Shown piece after piece: positions 31,400 through 39,921 of a stretch of 49,982 nt of DNA. The notes under the pieces were generated by a model. The model saw nothing but the letters and a program-made list of their open reading frames with translations. It did not search any database and had not been told where the DNA came from. Location of the stretch: contig DEHT01000108.1 in assembly GCA_002352045.1 (NCBI GenBank), positions 1 through 49,982 on the forward strand. The letters run 5' to 3'. This stretch comes from Chitinophagaceae bacterium UBA2793. GTDB lineage: Bacteria > Bacteroidota > Bacteroidia > Chitinophagales > Chitinophagaceae. The position numbers and the translations under genes are program-made. How positions within the stretch are numbered: the first letter of the stretch is position 1; each line of letters starts with the position of its first letter.

Positions 31400-32444
31400 A
31401 TATAGAATTTCGATAGTTCTTTATAGTGAATTTAAAGCCAACGTCCAGCAAATCACCCATTGTTTTACAAAAATCAAAACCGTTAATGTATGTTTTTGAT
31501 TTTAAGGAAAGCTTTAATAACTCAAAATTTTTTTGTGGCGAAATATTATCTGCCTTCATCACTCGCATCAGGTGTTCAAATCTTTCATGATCGCTTAATA
31601 TCCTTTTTACAATTCCCGATCTTACTTCTTTTTTGTATTGTTCAATGGAGTTGGACTGAAGCTTTTCTTCAACCAGTTCTACCATGGCTCTGTTTTCTTT
31701 ATATAGATTCGTTTCGTAAACCTGAATATTACCTTCATAAGACTGCTGGTCAAAATCAATGGGCCTTATTCTATATACTACCTGGTCAAAATCGTGAATA
31801 GGAACTACTACATAATTATAGCTACGCATATCACCCAGCAAACCTATAAAGCATCTTTCATTAAATTTTACATACTCTTTTGCAATTTGTGCTTTCTCTA
31901 AATCGCTGCATAAATGCAATTGTTCAGCAAGAAACACATCGCCGGGAATGCCTAAAATATGCTCTTCTACCAATGTACTTTGATGTAATAAAAAGTTGAT
32001 ACGGTTTACAGAAAGAATATCCTCCAGTTCCAAACCATACAGCCTGCTGGCATCTACTCTTTTTATATAATAATTAGTGTGGTTGTCATTCAAAATATTT
32101 CTTACTCTTATTCTAAAAGGCTTTGAGTTGCCAAATGTGCAAAATTGTATTGAGTCTATAGTGAGATAAGGAAATGAGCTTTCGTCGCCATCGGAATGAA
32201 GTAAGGTGTAAATTTTTTTAAGATTTAATTCTAACTCGGCATAATCGGCTGGGCTGTAAAAAACATTTAGCCACAAGGTATCCTTTCCATTTTTATCTCT
32301 TATAGCAGAGCTATCTTTAAAACGCAATAAATCGGAATAGCCTATATCGAGTTTGGCTAATCTGCCGTTTACCTGCAAATATTCGTACAATAGAGTCGTG
32401 ATGGGGTAAAAAGGCTTCTTTAGTTTTATAACCACATCTTCCAT
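31398..32444 (-). CDS. Hypothetical protein with protein-kinase-like or APH-like motifs
   Basis: This 348-residue protein has no signal peptide or membrane helix and is not assigned to a family I know. It contains an ordered set of residues seen in kinase-like folds. 'YYIKRVD' has Lys128 in a beta-strand context; glutamates near 139-141 and 160-161 could be the helix C partner. 'LLGDMRSYNYVV' has Asp205 and Asn210 with the D-x4-N spacing of the APH/choline kinase catalytic loop, and 'IDFDQ' (Asp230) follows like the metal-binding DFG aspartate. The assignment is an inference, and the glycine-rich loop is not obvious. It is convergent with sucB. Confidence 0.6.
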   Translation of the reverse strand: MEDVVIKLKKPFYPITTLLYEYLQVNGRLAKLDIGYSDLLRFKDSSAIRDKNGKDTLWLNVFYSPADYAELELNLKKIYTLLHSDGDESSFPYLTIDSIQFCTFGNSKPFRIRVRNILNDNHTNYYIKRVDASRLYGLELEDILSVNRINFLLHQSTLVEEHILGIPGDVFLAEQLHLCSDLEKAQIAKEYVKFNERCFIGLLGDMRSYNYVVVPIHDFDQVVYRIRPIDFDQQSYEGNIQVYETNLYKENRAMVELVEEKLQSNSIEQYKKEVRSGIVKRILSDHERFEHLMRVMKADNISPQKNFELLKLSLKSKTYINGFDFCKTMGDLLDVGFKFTIKNYRNSI

Positions 32445-32508
32445 AATTGAAATGTACGATTTATTTGAGTGATTGCCTTGCTTTTACAGCAAACCCAATG
32501 CTTTCATT

Positions 32509-32516
32509 TATTTTTG
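32509..32516 (+). promoter_or_regulatory. Predicted -7 box directly before the rRNA methyltransferase start
   Basis: TATTTTTG matches TAnnTTTG exactly and is followed by 4 bases and the ATG at 32521, the same spacing as at gatC. No clear -33 element at the expected distance is seen. Confidence 0.55.
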
Positions 32517-32520
32517 CGTT

Positions 32521-33675
32521 ATGAGCCGCTTTCACTCTTATGTTTTATCCGCTAAGTCTATTTTACAATTGTACAAGGGTGAGCTTCCATTCGCTATCTT
32601 TTTAAAAAAATATTTTTCTGGCAACAAAAAATTTGGCTCAAAAGACAGAAAGTTAATTGCTGAATGTTGTTATGCATGGTTTCGTTGTGCACATTTATTT
32701 AAACAAAATTGTACAGAAGATAACATTATTACAAGTTTGTTTTTTTGCAATAATCAAAGCAATACCCTTTTACAAAATCTGCATCCCAATATAAATAATA
32801 ACATTCATTTGCCTGTAACAGATAAGTTGAAATTGTATTCTATGGAACCGGCAGATGTTTTTCCTTTCTACCAAAGTATTGGTAGTATTGAAAAGGAAGT
32901 TTTTGCATTATCTCTTTTTCAACAGCCATCTCTTTTTTTAAGAGCAAGGCCAGGAAATGAAAGTACTGTTAAACAAAAATTAGAAAATTCAAACATAAAC
33001 TTTTCGGTTTACAACGATTGTTTTGAATTGCCCAATGCCAGTAGATTGGATGATGTGATTCTAATCAACAAAGAAGCTGTAGTACAGGATAAAAGTTCTC
33101 AAAAAGTTTTTGATTACTTGCGTAATAAGCCTATTGAAAATACAACCTTGGAAGTGTGGGATTGCTGTGCTGCAAGCGGCGGCAAATCTATCTTATTGAA
33201 CGATTTGTTGAAAAAAAAATACAAACTAACTGTTTCGGATATACGCCCATCCATTCTACATAATTGTAAGCAAAGACTTCAGCAGGCAGGTATTAACATA
33301 GCTCATGCTTTTGTGGCTGATATAAGTAAACCAATACCCGGCCTGGCCTCAAATAAATTTGATATAATTATTTGCGATGCCCCATGCACCGGCAGTGGCA
33401 CCTGGGGCCGTACACCCGAACAATTAGCTTTTTTTGAAGAAAGTAAAATTGCCGAATACTCGGCATTGCAAAAATCAATAGCCAAAAATGCTGCTGCATA
33501 CTTGAAACCTCAGGGTATGTTTATTTATATTACCTGTTCGGTTTTTGAAAAAGAAAATGAAGAAGTAGTCAACTTTTTAAAACAGCAAACTTCTTTAAAA
33601 CTTTCGTTCAGCAATTATTTACCAGGTTACCAATGCAAAGCCGATACGCTATTTGTAGCAGTTTTCAAGAGTTAG
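32521..33675 (+). CDS. RsmB/NOP-family RNA 5-methylcytosine methyltransferase
   Basis: This 384-residue enzyme uses S-adenosylmethionine to methylate cytosine-5 in RNA, probably 16S rRNA. It has an N-terminal NusB-like/RNA-binding region (about 1-110), the SAM motif 'WDCCAASGGKS' (213-223), and motif IV 'DAPCTGSGTWG' with Cys289. Motif VI 'ITCSVFEKENEEVV' contains the catalytic Cys339. Both catalytic cysteines are present, so the protein looks active. The frame is open to 32473, but the ATG at 32521 gives the natural start MSRFHSYVLSAKSIL and lies 4 bases after a TATTTTTG box. Confidence 0.88.
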   Translation: MSRFHSYVLSAKSILQLYKGELPFAIFLKKYFSGNKKFGSKDRKLIAECCYAWFRCAHLFKQNCTEDNIITSLFFCNNQSNTLLQNLHPNINNNIHLPVTDKLKLYSMEPADVFPFYQSIGSIEKEVFALSLFQQPSLFLRARPGNESTVKQKLENSNINFSVYNDCFELPNASRLDDVILINKEAVVQDKSSQKVFDYLRNKPIENTTLEVWDCCAASGGKSILLNDLLKKKYKLTVSDIRPSILHNCKQRLQQAGINIAHAFVADISKPIPGLASNKFDIIICDAPCTGSGTWGRTPEQLAFFEESKIAEYSALQKSIAKNAAAYLKPQGMFIYITCSVFEKENEEVVNFLKQQTSLKLSFSNYLPGYQCKADTLFVAVFKS

Positions 33676-33749
33676 GTCTTCATGCTATCCGTTTGCTAAT
33701 TTGTTATATCCATTAAGTAATTAAAGTTTCCTGCAGTTTTTTCAAACTT

Positions 33750-33757
33750 TAGTTTTG
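33750..33757 (+). promoter_or_regulatory. Predicted -7 box of the two-gene surface-protein unit
   Basis: TAGTTTTG matches TAnnTTTG and lies 51 bases before the ATG at 33809. No clear -33 box is seen. Confidence 0.35.
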
Positions 33758-33808
33758 GATTATTCTTTCACCGTATCAAATATGGTTTCACCTTTAACTT
33801 ATTTTGAA

Positions 33809-34945
33809 ATGAAAAAATTATTATTCTTTTTTTGTGTTTGCATTTTCGCAAGTATGCAGTTGGAAGCTAAAATTCGCAGGGTAGGCTTTTTTGGAATTCC
33901 TATTTCCGGAACCGATTACGTAAGCTTTATTGCTGCTTACAATGCTGCCGTTGCAAACGATACCATTTTAATGTTTCCTAATACTACATTAAATGGAACG
34001 CTTACTAAAAAACTAATTATTATAGGCCCTGGTAACTGGCTCGACCCTACTTCTACACCCAAAGGAAATGCCAATATGCAGGCTTTTCCCGGCATAGCAA
34101 CCGCAACCTCTGTTATTTTTAATGCCGGTTCAGAAGGCTCAATAGTAACCGGTTTCTATGGCGGTACTTTTTATGTAAATACCAACGATATTAAAATAAT
34201 TAGAAACAGGGAATTAGCCGTTTATATATGTGCCACAGGTGTGGCCAATTCAGTAGAAAATTTGCAGGTATTGCAAAATTATAAGGTTGGTTTTCAGAAT
34301 TACTATGGAAATGCATCGAGCTGTACCAATATTAATGTAAGCAATAACCTAATCACATATTTTACAACCGGTACCGGAAATACTTACAATGGGTTAATAA
34401 GTAACAATGTGTGGGCATGGGATAATACGCAAAACACCAACTCCTTGAATGGTGGTAGTACTACAATGTCAGGTAATGGCCATATTGAATTAGGAGCCGG
34501 AGCATACTTACTTCAGAATAATATTTTTGTGGCATATTCCAATGCCAGTGCTGCTTCTAACTATAACTATTTTTATTTTGCAAATGGAGGCAATAGTGTA
34601 TTTAATTACAACCTTGCATTGCAGGCGGGCAATGGCCCTGCCCAAACCTGGGGTGCCGGTACTGGTAATACTATTACACCCATTGCAAATGCTGCAAATA
34701 TATTTAATGCCTTTCCTCTAATTGGTACCACGAGTGCAGATGCACGATACCAGTTGAAAGCAGGTAGCCCGGCACTTACTGCTGGCTCTGGAGGCACACC
34801 CATTGGAATGTACACGGGCAATTATCCTTATAAGCTTTCAACTATACCTTCTATTCCTACTATTTACCAGTTGAGTTCACCGCAAGGGAATAACCCGCCT
34901 GGAAATACTATGCAAATAAATGTAAGTACAAGAGGAAATAACTAA
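33809..34945 (+). CDS. Secreted parallel beta-helix-like protein
   Basis: This 378-residue protein has a signal peptide ('KKLLFFFCVCIFASMQLEA'). An Asn/Gly/Thr-rich body follows with short periodic strands ('NLQVLQNYKVGFQNYYGNASSCTNINVSNNLITYF...NGLISNNVWAWDN'), typical of right-handed beta-helix proteins. There is no recognisable T9SS sorting domain. The end 'TMQINVSTRGNN' is short and polar. I chose the ATG at 33809, since the frame's earlier start at 33755 adds 18 residues before the signal peptide. It lies 22 bases before the repeat protein at 34968, so the two are probably one operon. A carbohydrate-binding or adhesive role is only a guess. Confidence 0.78.
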   Translation: MKKLLFFFCVCIFASMQLEAKIRRVGFFGIPISGTDYVSFIAAYNAAVANDTILMFPNTTLNGTLTKKLIIIGPGNWLDPTSTPKGNANMQAFPGIATATSVIFNAGSEGSIVTGFYGGTFYVNTNDIKIIRNRELAVYICATGVANSVENLQVLQNYKVGFQNYYGNASSCTNINVSNNLITYFTTGTGNTYNGLISNNVWAWDNTQNTNSLNGGSTTMSGNGHIELGAGAYLLQNNIFVAYSNASAASNYNYFYFANGGNSVFNYNLALQAGNGPAQTWGAGTGNTITPIANAANIFNAFPLIGTTSADARYQLKAGSPALTAGSGGTPIGMYTGNYPYKLSTIPSIPTIYQLSSPQGNNPPGNTMQINVSTRGNN

Positions 34946-34967
34946 TTGAATTTTTTAAATTTTTCTC

Positions 34968-36212
34968 ATGGAAAATAAGTTAAAAAAAATATTCGGTTGT
35001 ACTTTACTGCTATTGTTCAACTATTGTGTGTTGATTGCACAACCGAATATTACCAGAGTAGAGTGGTACCTCAATAACGACCCAGGCTATGGCAATGCAA
35101 CCCCTTTGTCATTGACGCCTTCGGCTAATTTGCCTAATCTTTCAATTAACATTGATGTGCAACCATTACAGCAGGGTGTACATGTAGTTGGTATTAGAAG
35201 TTTAGATGCTAATGGTGCCTGGAGCCTCGATAATAAATGGGTATTTTTAAAACCATATCCAAATGTTGGTGCCACGCCACAGCCCAACATAAATAGGGTA
35301 GAGTGGTATTTGGATAATGATCCGGGTTTTGGTAATGCAACTCCTATTAGCATTGTACCTGCTACAGAATTAAGCAGTTTAAATATTCCTATTGATTTGG
35401 TTCCGCTACAACAAGGTGTTCATATAGTTGGTGTAAGAAGCCGGGATGCCAACGGCGCCTGGAGCCACGATAACAAATGGGTATTTCTAAAGCCTTACAC
35501 TAATATTGGGGCAATTCCTCAACCCAATATTACAAGAGTAGAATGGTATATGGATAACGACCCCGGCTATGGCAATGCAACGCCTATCTCTATTGTGGCT
35601 TCACCGGATATTGCCGGATTGATAATTCCAATAGATGTTGCTGCTGCGTCGCAGGGAGTTCATATAGTTGGTATTAGAAGCCAGGATGCAAATGGTGCCT
35701 GGAGCCTCGATAACAAATGGATATTTTTAAAACCCTATACTGATGTTTCAGGAAGCCCACAACCACAAATTGTACGAATGGAATACTTTATCGATACCGA
35801 CCCTGGTTATGGTAATGCAACGCCTGTAACCATTACAGCAGCCACCGATATTTCGCAATTGATTTTTGATGCAGATATATCTACGGTGGTAAATGGCAGC
35901 CATAAATTAGGAATAAGAACCCTGGATGCCAATGGTGCCTGGAGTTTAGATAACGAAGTAGCTTTTACCGGAGGAACATTATTGAGTATTACTTATCAAT
36001 GGACGGGCAATGTAAGCAACGCCTGGAACAACCCTGCAAACTGGTCGCAGAATATTGTACCCACTATAAATACGCATGTGGTAATTCCTGCAAACAGGCC
36101 ATTTAATCCTACAGTGCCCAATGCAGTTATTGCAGAATGTAAAACCATACTTATTCACCCCAATGCAAGTGTAACGGTTGCTACCGGCGCACAATTAAAA
36201 GTGCAGGAATAA
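34968..36212 (+). CDS. Secreted protein with four 80-residue repeats and a C-terminal NWS module
   Basis: This 414-residue protein has a signal peptide to about residue 25. Four tandem repeats start at residues 26, 106, 186 and 266. The first three are exactly 80 residues and the fourth lacks the last part. The repeat pattern is 'RVEWYLDNDPGYGNATP ... GVHIVGIRS.DANGAWS.DNKW.FLKPY'. Acidic 'DNDPG' and 'DANGA' segments could bind calcium. Residues 337-414 form another module ('WTGNVSNAWNNPANWS...VPTINTHVVIPA...VATGAQLKVQE') also seen at the end of the convergent protease. There is no standard T9SS sorting domain. The stop codon is 2 bases from the protease's stop. Confidence 0.85.
   Translation: MENKLKKIFGCTLLLLFNYCVLIAQPNITRVEWYLNNDPGYGNATPLSLTPSANLPNLSINIDVQPLQQGVHVVGIRSLDANGAWSLDNKWVFLKPYPNVGATPQPNINRVEWYLDNDPGFGNATPISIVPATELSSLNIPIDLVPLQQGVHIVGVRSRDANGAWSHDNKWVFLKPYTNIGAIPQPNITRVEWYMDNDPGYGNATPISIVASPDIAGLIIPIDVAAASQGVHIVGIRSQDANGAWSLDNKWIFLKPYTDVSGSPQPQIVRMEYFIDTDPGYGNATPVTITAATDISQLIFDADISTVVNGSHKLGIRTLDANGAWSLDNEVAFTGGTLLSITYQWTGNVSNAWNNPANWSQNIVPTINTHVVIPANRPFNPTVPNAVIAECKTILIHPNASVTVATGAQLKVQE
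35043..35979 (+). repeat. Four tandem 240-base coding repeats
   Basis: Units begin at 35043, 35283, 35523 and 35763, each 240 bases (80 codons) except the last, which is shorter. Units 1-3 are more alike than unit 4. There are no frame changes. Confidence 0.85.
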
Positions 36213-36214
36213 TT

Positions 36215-38134
36215 TTATTGAATTATCAGGTTGCCTTGTACCGTTAGTTTTTTGCCTGGTTTTACTTCAAAATAGGTTCCTGCCTGCATGAGTTGGGTGG
36301 TACTTAATATACACTCTCCACCAACAATGGGGTCAATTATAATGCTTCCTCCTGCAGAAAGGCTTGCAGGGGGAATTGTATTTCCGCTCCAATTGGCTGC
36401 ATTATTCCATGAACCATTTCCGGTAAATGTATAAGTGTTGCAGGGGTTTTGATGGTTGATGGTAACAGATGAAAATGAAAAACTGGTATCGGTATCCATG
36501 GTTGCTCGAATGCGATACACATAGGACGATGGTATTGGGCTGGTTGTAATATCATCCCAATAGCTTAACTCACGCATCGAAAAATTTCCTGTAACATTAA
36601 AAGTATGCAAAGCTGTAAACTGCGGTTCTAAAGCCAATCTTCTTTCTACAACAAAACTCATATTGTTGCCTGCTTTTACATTTAATTTCACCAATGTGCT
36701 GCAGCCGGCCTGTCTTATTTCTTGTTTATAAAAACGCTTCAATAAAATTACAAACGCTTTTTTCATATCCGGAATGCCATATCCTACTCTATCATCGGGA
36801 TTTGTAAATTTTGTAGCCGATTCCTGTAAGGCAGAAATAATGCCCATATTATTTGATTCGGGAAAAGCCTGCCAAAGGCAGGATGATAAGCCTGCAATTA
36901 TGGGTGTGGCAAACGAAGTGCCACTGCTGGTTGTAGGCTGCCCGGTATTAGCATTCGCAACTACGGAATTTACTCCTAATGCTGCCACCGAAGGTTTTAT
37001 TTGTCCATCGCTACTGGGGCCATAACCGCTAAAATTAGCACTAACACCGGCTGAAGTTACTGCACCTACTGCCATCACACTATCGGCATCTGCCGGGGTT
37101 GCTAAAAAATTCCAGCCGTTGCCTCCTTCATTTCCCATTGCTGCTACTACCAACATCCCCTTTCGGGCAGCAAAATCTGAAGCCCTTGCAGCAATAGTTG
37201 TATTACCATCCATTTGTGAATAGGTATGATTAAGGCTGTTATTATCAAAAGTTGTATAGCCCAACGAAATACTCGAAATGTCAACACCCAGGCTATCGGC
37301 TCTTTCTAATCCAACAGCAAGGTTTTGTTCTTCAATGGGGAATTCGGTAGCAGCATTTTCTGTTCGGAATAAATAGAAAGAAGTTTTGGGAGAAGTGCCC
37401 ATAAAACTGCCCGGCATATTTGCTGCAATAGTACTAAGGCAATGGGTACCATGAGAAAGGTCTTCATTTACATTTGCATGGTTGTCCACAAAATCCCAGG
37501 TGCCTAATACCTGGCCATTGTTGCGAATGCTATCAAAGGTTGATAGCGTTAAATAGTTTCTAAAGCCGGCATCCAATACGGCCATCTGCATCCCCTGCCC
37601 ACTAAAACCATAGTTGTGTAAAAACTCACCTTGGTGCAAATGCACTTGCCCGTACGATTGCCCGTAATTATAAATATTTGCCAACTCTTGCTGAGGTGCA
37701 TTGGATTCAATATCCTGCAAATTATTTTCCAGCGCAAACTTTCCCGCTGGATTAAATGGCATATTATTTCTAGCCGCAACACTTACAATAGTTTTTACAA
37801 ATGGGAAGTTGGCAATAGTATTCATTGCAGTAGCATCCACACTTTGTACACAAACCTGGTTCAGCCATTTAGATGTGCTGAGAATGGTAACTGCTCCTGC
37901 TTGTTGAATACTGTTTAAATATTGTTGAACTACCGGCAGGTCGGTGCTATCAATTGCTATATTGTATAAAAGTCTTTTATCAATGGCACGCTGGCTTAAA
38001 AATTCGTGGGGCCTGTTTATTGAAAAAACAGACCCCGTTTTATTTTTAAGTTCAATTATGAATTTAGTAAATTGGGCATTGCCACATGTAACCAACAAAA
38101 CTACAGTGGTAGTTAAAAAAAATTTACGCAGCAT
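36215..38134 (-). CDS. Secreted S8-family (subtilisin-like) serine protease
   Basis: This 639-residue protease has a signal peptide ending near residue 20 ('LLVTCGNAQ'). An N-terminal pro-domain region spans about 21-150 ('FIIELKNKTGSVFSINRPHEFLSQRAIDKR'). The S8 catalytic triad is Asp188 ('MAVLDAG'), His228 ('SHGTHC') and Ser407 ('SSGTSFATP'), and the oxyanion residue is Asn335 ('AMGNEGG'). The tail from about 565 ('TFTGNGSWNNAANWSGNTIPP ... KPGKKLTVQGNLIIQ') matches the C-terminal module of the neighbouring repeat protein, and no standard sorting domain is seen. It starts 35 bases after fabH ends on the same strand. Confidence 0.9.
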   Translation of the reverse strand: MLRKFFLTTTVVLLVTCGNAQFTKFIIELKNKTGSVFSINRPHEFLSQRAIDKRLLYNIAIDSTDLPVVQQYLNSIQQAGAVTILSTSKWLNQVCVQSVDATAMNTIANFPFVKTIVSVAARNNMPFNPAGKFALENNLQDIESNAPQQELANIYNYGQSYGQVHLHQGEFLHNYGFSGQGMQMAVLDAGFRNYLTLSTFDSIRNNGQVLGTWDFVDNHANVNEDLSHGTHCLSTIAANMPGSFMGTSPKTSFYLFRTENAATEFPIEEQNLAVGLERADSLGVDISSISLGYTTFDNNSLNHTYSQMDGNTTIAARASDFAARKGMLVVAAMGNEGGNGWNFLATPADADSVMAVGAVTSAGVSANFSGYGPSSDGQIKPSVAALGVNSVVANANTGQPTTSSGTSFATPIIAGLSSCLWQAFPESNNMGIISALQESATKFTNPDDRVGYGIPDMKKAFVILLKRFYKQEIRQAGCSTLVKLNVKAGNNMSFVVERRLALEPQFTALHTFNVTGNFSMRELSYWDDITTSPIPSSYVYRIRATMDTDTSFSFSSVTINHQNPCNTYTFTGNGSWNNAANWSGNTIPPASLSAGGSIIIDPIVGGECILSTTQLMQAGTYFEVKPGKKLTVQGNLIIQ

Positions 38135-38169
38135 TTAATGGAAGTTTAGTAGCAATAAATATAAGCTAT

Positions 38170-39168
38170 TTATTTACTATCGTAAGCCCATTTAACCCAG
38201 GTGGCTCCCCAGGTAAATCCACCACCAAATGAAGCGAGTATAATATTATCTCCTTTTTTTAACTGTTTTTCCCAATCCCAAAGGCAAAGCGGTAAAGTGC
38301 CGGCTGTAGTATTGCCGTATTTTTGAATATTAATCATCACTTTTTCTTTTGGTAAATCCATTCTATTGGCAGTAGCATCAATGATGCGCAAATTTGCCTG
38401 GTGTGGAACCAGCCATGCAATATCATCGGCGGTTAAGTTATTGCGTTGCATCAATTCGTAACTCACATCGGCCATGCCCTTTACAGCAAATTTAAAAACG
38501 GCTTGTCCTTCCTGGTAAATATAATGTTCTTTATTGGCAACTGTTTCGGCTGTGGCAGGTCTTAATGAGCCTCCTGCTTTCATGTGTAAATGCCTGGCAC
38601 CACTCCCATCACTTTTCATAATACTATCTAATACTCCTAATCCTTGGTGGTTGGGTTCTAATAAAACAGCTCCGGCGCCATCGCCAAAAATAATACAGGT
38701 GGTGCGGTCGGTATAATCTACAATAGCACTCATCTTATCGGCACCTACCACTATTACTTTTTTGTATCGGCCACTTTCTATATAAGTAGCTCCGGTGGTT
38801 AAAGCATATAAAAATCCGGAGCAGGCAGCACTCATATCATAACCAAAAGCATTTACCATACCAGCTTTATCACAAATTAAATTGGCGGTTGCCGGAAACA
38901 CCATGTCGGGGGTTACTGTAGCACAAATAACACAGTCAATTTCGGTAGGGTCAATATTTCTTTTTTTCAATATTTCTTTTACAGCCTCTACTCCCATATC
39001 GCTGCTTGCTAATCCTTCACCCTTTAATATTCTTCTTTCTTCAACGCCGGTTCTTGTTCTTATCCACTCATCGTTGGTATCTACCATTGTTTCCAATATC
39101 TTATTGGTTAGCCTGTATTCTGGTACGTAGCCTCCCACAGCGGTAATGGCAGCAGTAATTTTTTGCAT
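38170..39168 (-). CDS. fabH: 3-oxoacyl-ACP synthase III
   Basis: FabH condenses acetyl-CoA (or a branched acyl-CoA) with malonyl-ACP to start fatty-acid synthesis. The 332-residue protein has the catalytic triad Cys116 ('SAACSGF'), His256 ('PHQANLRI') and Asn286 ('GNTTAGT'). The 'DEWIRTRTGVEERR' CoA-binding segment and the 'ASFGGGFTWGA' end are typical. The primer preference is not visible. It is divergent from ruvA across a 137-base gap, and the S8 protease gene follows 35 bases downstream. Confidence 0.95.
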   Translation of the reverse strand: MQKITAAITAVGGYVPEYRLTNKILETMVDTNDEWIRTRTGVEERRILKGEGLASSDMGVEAVKEILKKRNIDPTEIDCVICATVTPDMVFPATANLICDKAGMVNAFGYDMSAACSGFLYALTTGATYIESGRYKKVIVVGADKMSAIVDYTDRTTCIIFGDGAGAVLLEPNHQGLGVLDSIMKSDGSGARHLHMKAGGSLRPATAETVANKEHYIYQEGQAVFKFAVKGMADVSYELMQRNNLTADDIAWLVPHQANLRIIDATANRMDLPKEKVMINIQKYGNTTAGTLPLCLWDWEKQLKKGDNIILASFGGGFTWGATWVKWAYDSK

Positions 39169-39275
39169 GATATTTATTATTTGTTTTTTTTATTATTTGT
39201 ATTGCTTTTGATTGTATAAAAGTACGATGATTTTCTTTTTGTTATTTTTTAAAGTGGCAGCCATATAAAATTCCT

Positions 39276-39283
39276 TATTTTCG
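39276..39283 (+). promoter_or_regulatory. Predicted -7 box of ruvA-sprA
   Basis: TATTTTCG, a TTCG variant of TAnnTTTG, lies 22 bases before the ruvA ATG. Confidence 0.4.
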
Positions 39284-39305
39284 CTTAGGTTTATCGTAAC
39301 AGCTT

Positions 39306-39890
39306 ATGTATGCATATCTTGAAGGAAAATTTACTTTTAAAAGCCCTGCTTTAGTTTATGTGGATGTGAATGGGGTGGGTTTTGAAGTAAATATCAGCCT
39401 TCATACTTTTTTAGAAATACAAAGCAAAGAAGGGGGAAAATTATTTACTCACTTGCAGGTAAAGGAAGATGCACATACATTGTTTGGTTTTTCTGGCCAG
39501 CATGAAAAAGATATTTTTCTTCTTTTGACTAGTGTTTCGGGAGTGGGTGCAGCTACTGCCAGAATGATGCTGTCATCATTAAAACCCGATGAAGTGGCTA
39601 AGGCTATCTTGCACAACGATGTAAGATTATTGGAAAGTGTAAAAGGCATTGGTAAAAAAACTGCAGAAAGACTGGTATTGGAGTTAAAAGATAAGGTAGG
39701 AAAAAATTCTTCTGTAAGCGATAACCTGCCATCGGTAGGCAATAGTATGGAACAAGATGCGTTAGTAGCTTTAACAGCTTTGGGAATTTCAAAAGGACAG
39801 GCTGAGCTTTCTATCCAAAAAATTATCCGTGCAGAGCCTTCCATAAACAAACTGGAAGATTTAATTAAAAAAGCCTTAAAAGCAATTTGA
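39306..39890 (+). CDS. ruvA: Holliday junction DNA helicase subunit RuvA
   Basis: RuvA binds four-way DNA junctions and loads the RuvB motor during recombination. The 194-residue length is normal. Domain I is 'MYAYLEGKFTFKSPALVYVDVNGVGFEVNIS'. The two helix-hairpin-helix motifs of domain II are 'VSGVGAATARMML' and 'VKGIGKKTAERLVLELKDK', and domain III is the C-terminal helical part ('ALVALTALGISKGQAELSIQKI'). It is 31 bases upstream of sprA, so the two are probably co-transcribed. As I recall, ruvA next to sprA is also seen in other Bacteroidota. Confidence 0.95.
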   Translation: MYAYLEGKFTFKSPALVYVDVNGVGFEVNISLHTFLEIQSKEGGKLFTHLQVKEDAHTLFGFSGQHEKDIFLLLTSVSGVGAATARMMLSSLKPDEVAKAILHNDVRLLESVKGIGKKTAERLVLELKDKVGKNSSVSDNLPSVGNSMEQDALVALTALGISKGQAELSIQKIIRAEPSINKLEDLIKKALKAI

Positions 39891-39921
39891 TAGAAAAATT
39901 CTACGCTAATTAATTTACCGG

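Noticed and set aside
35043..35979. The 240-base repeats as a CRISPR array or mobile element
   Set aside because: They are in-frame coding repeats with diverged sequence and no spacers, terminal repeats or transposase.
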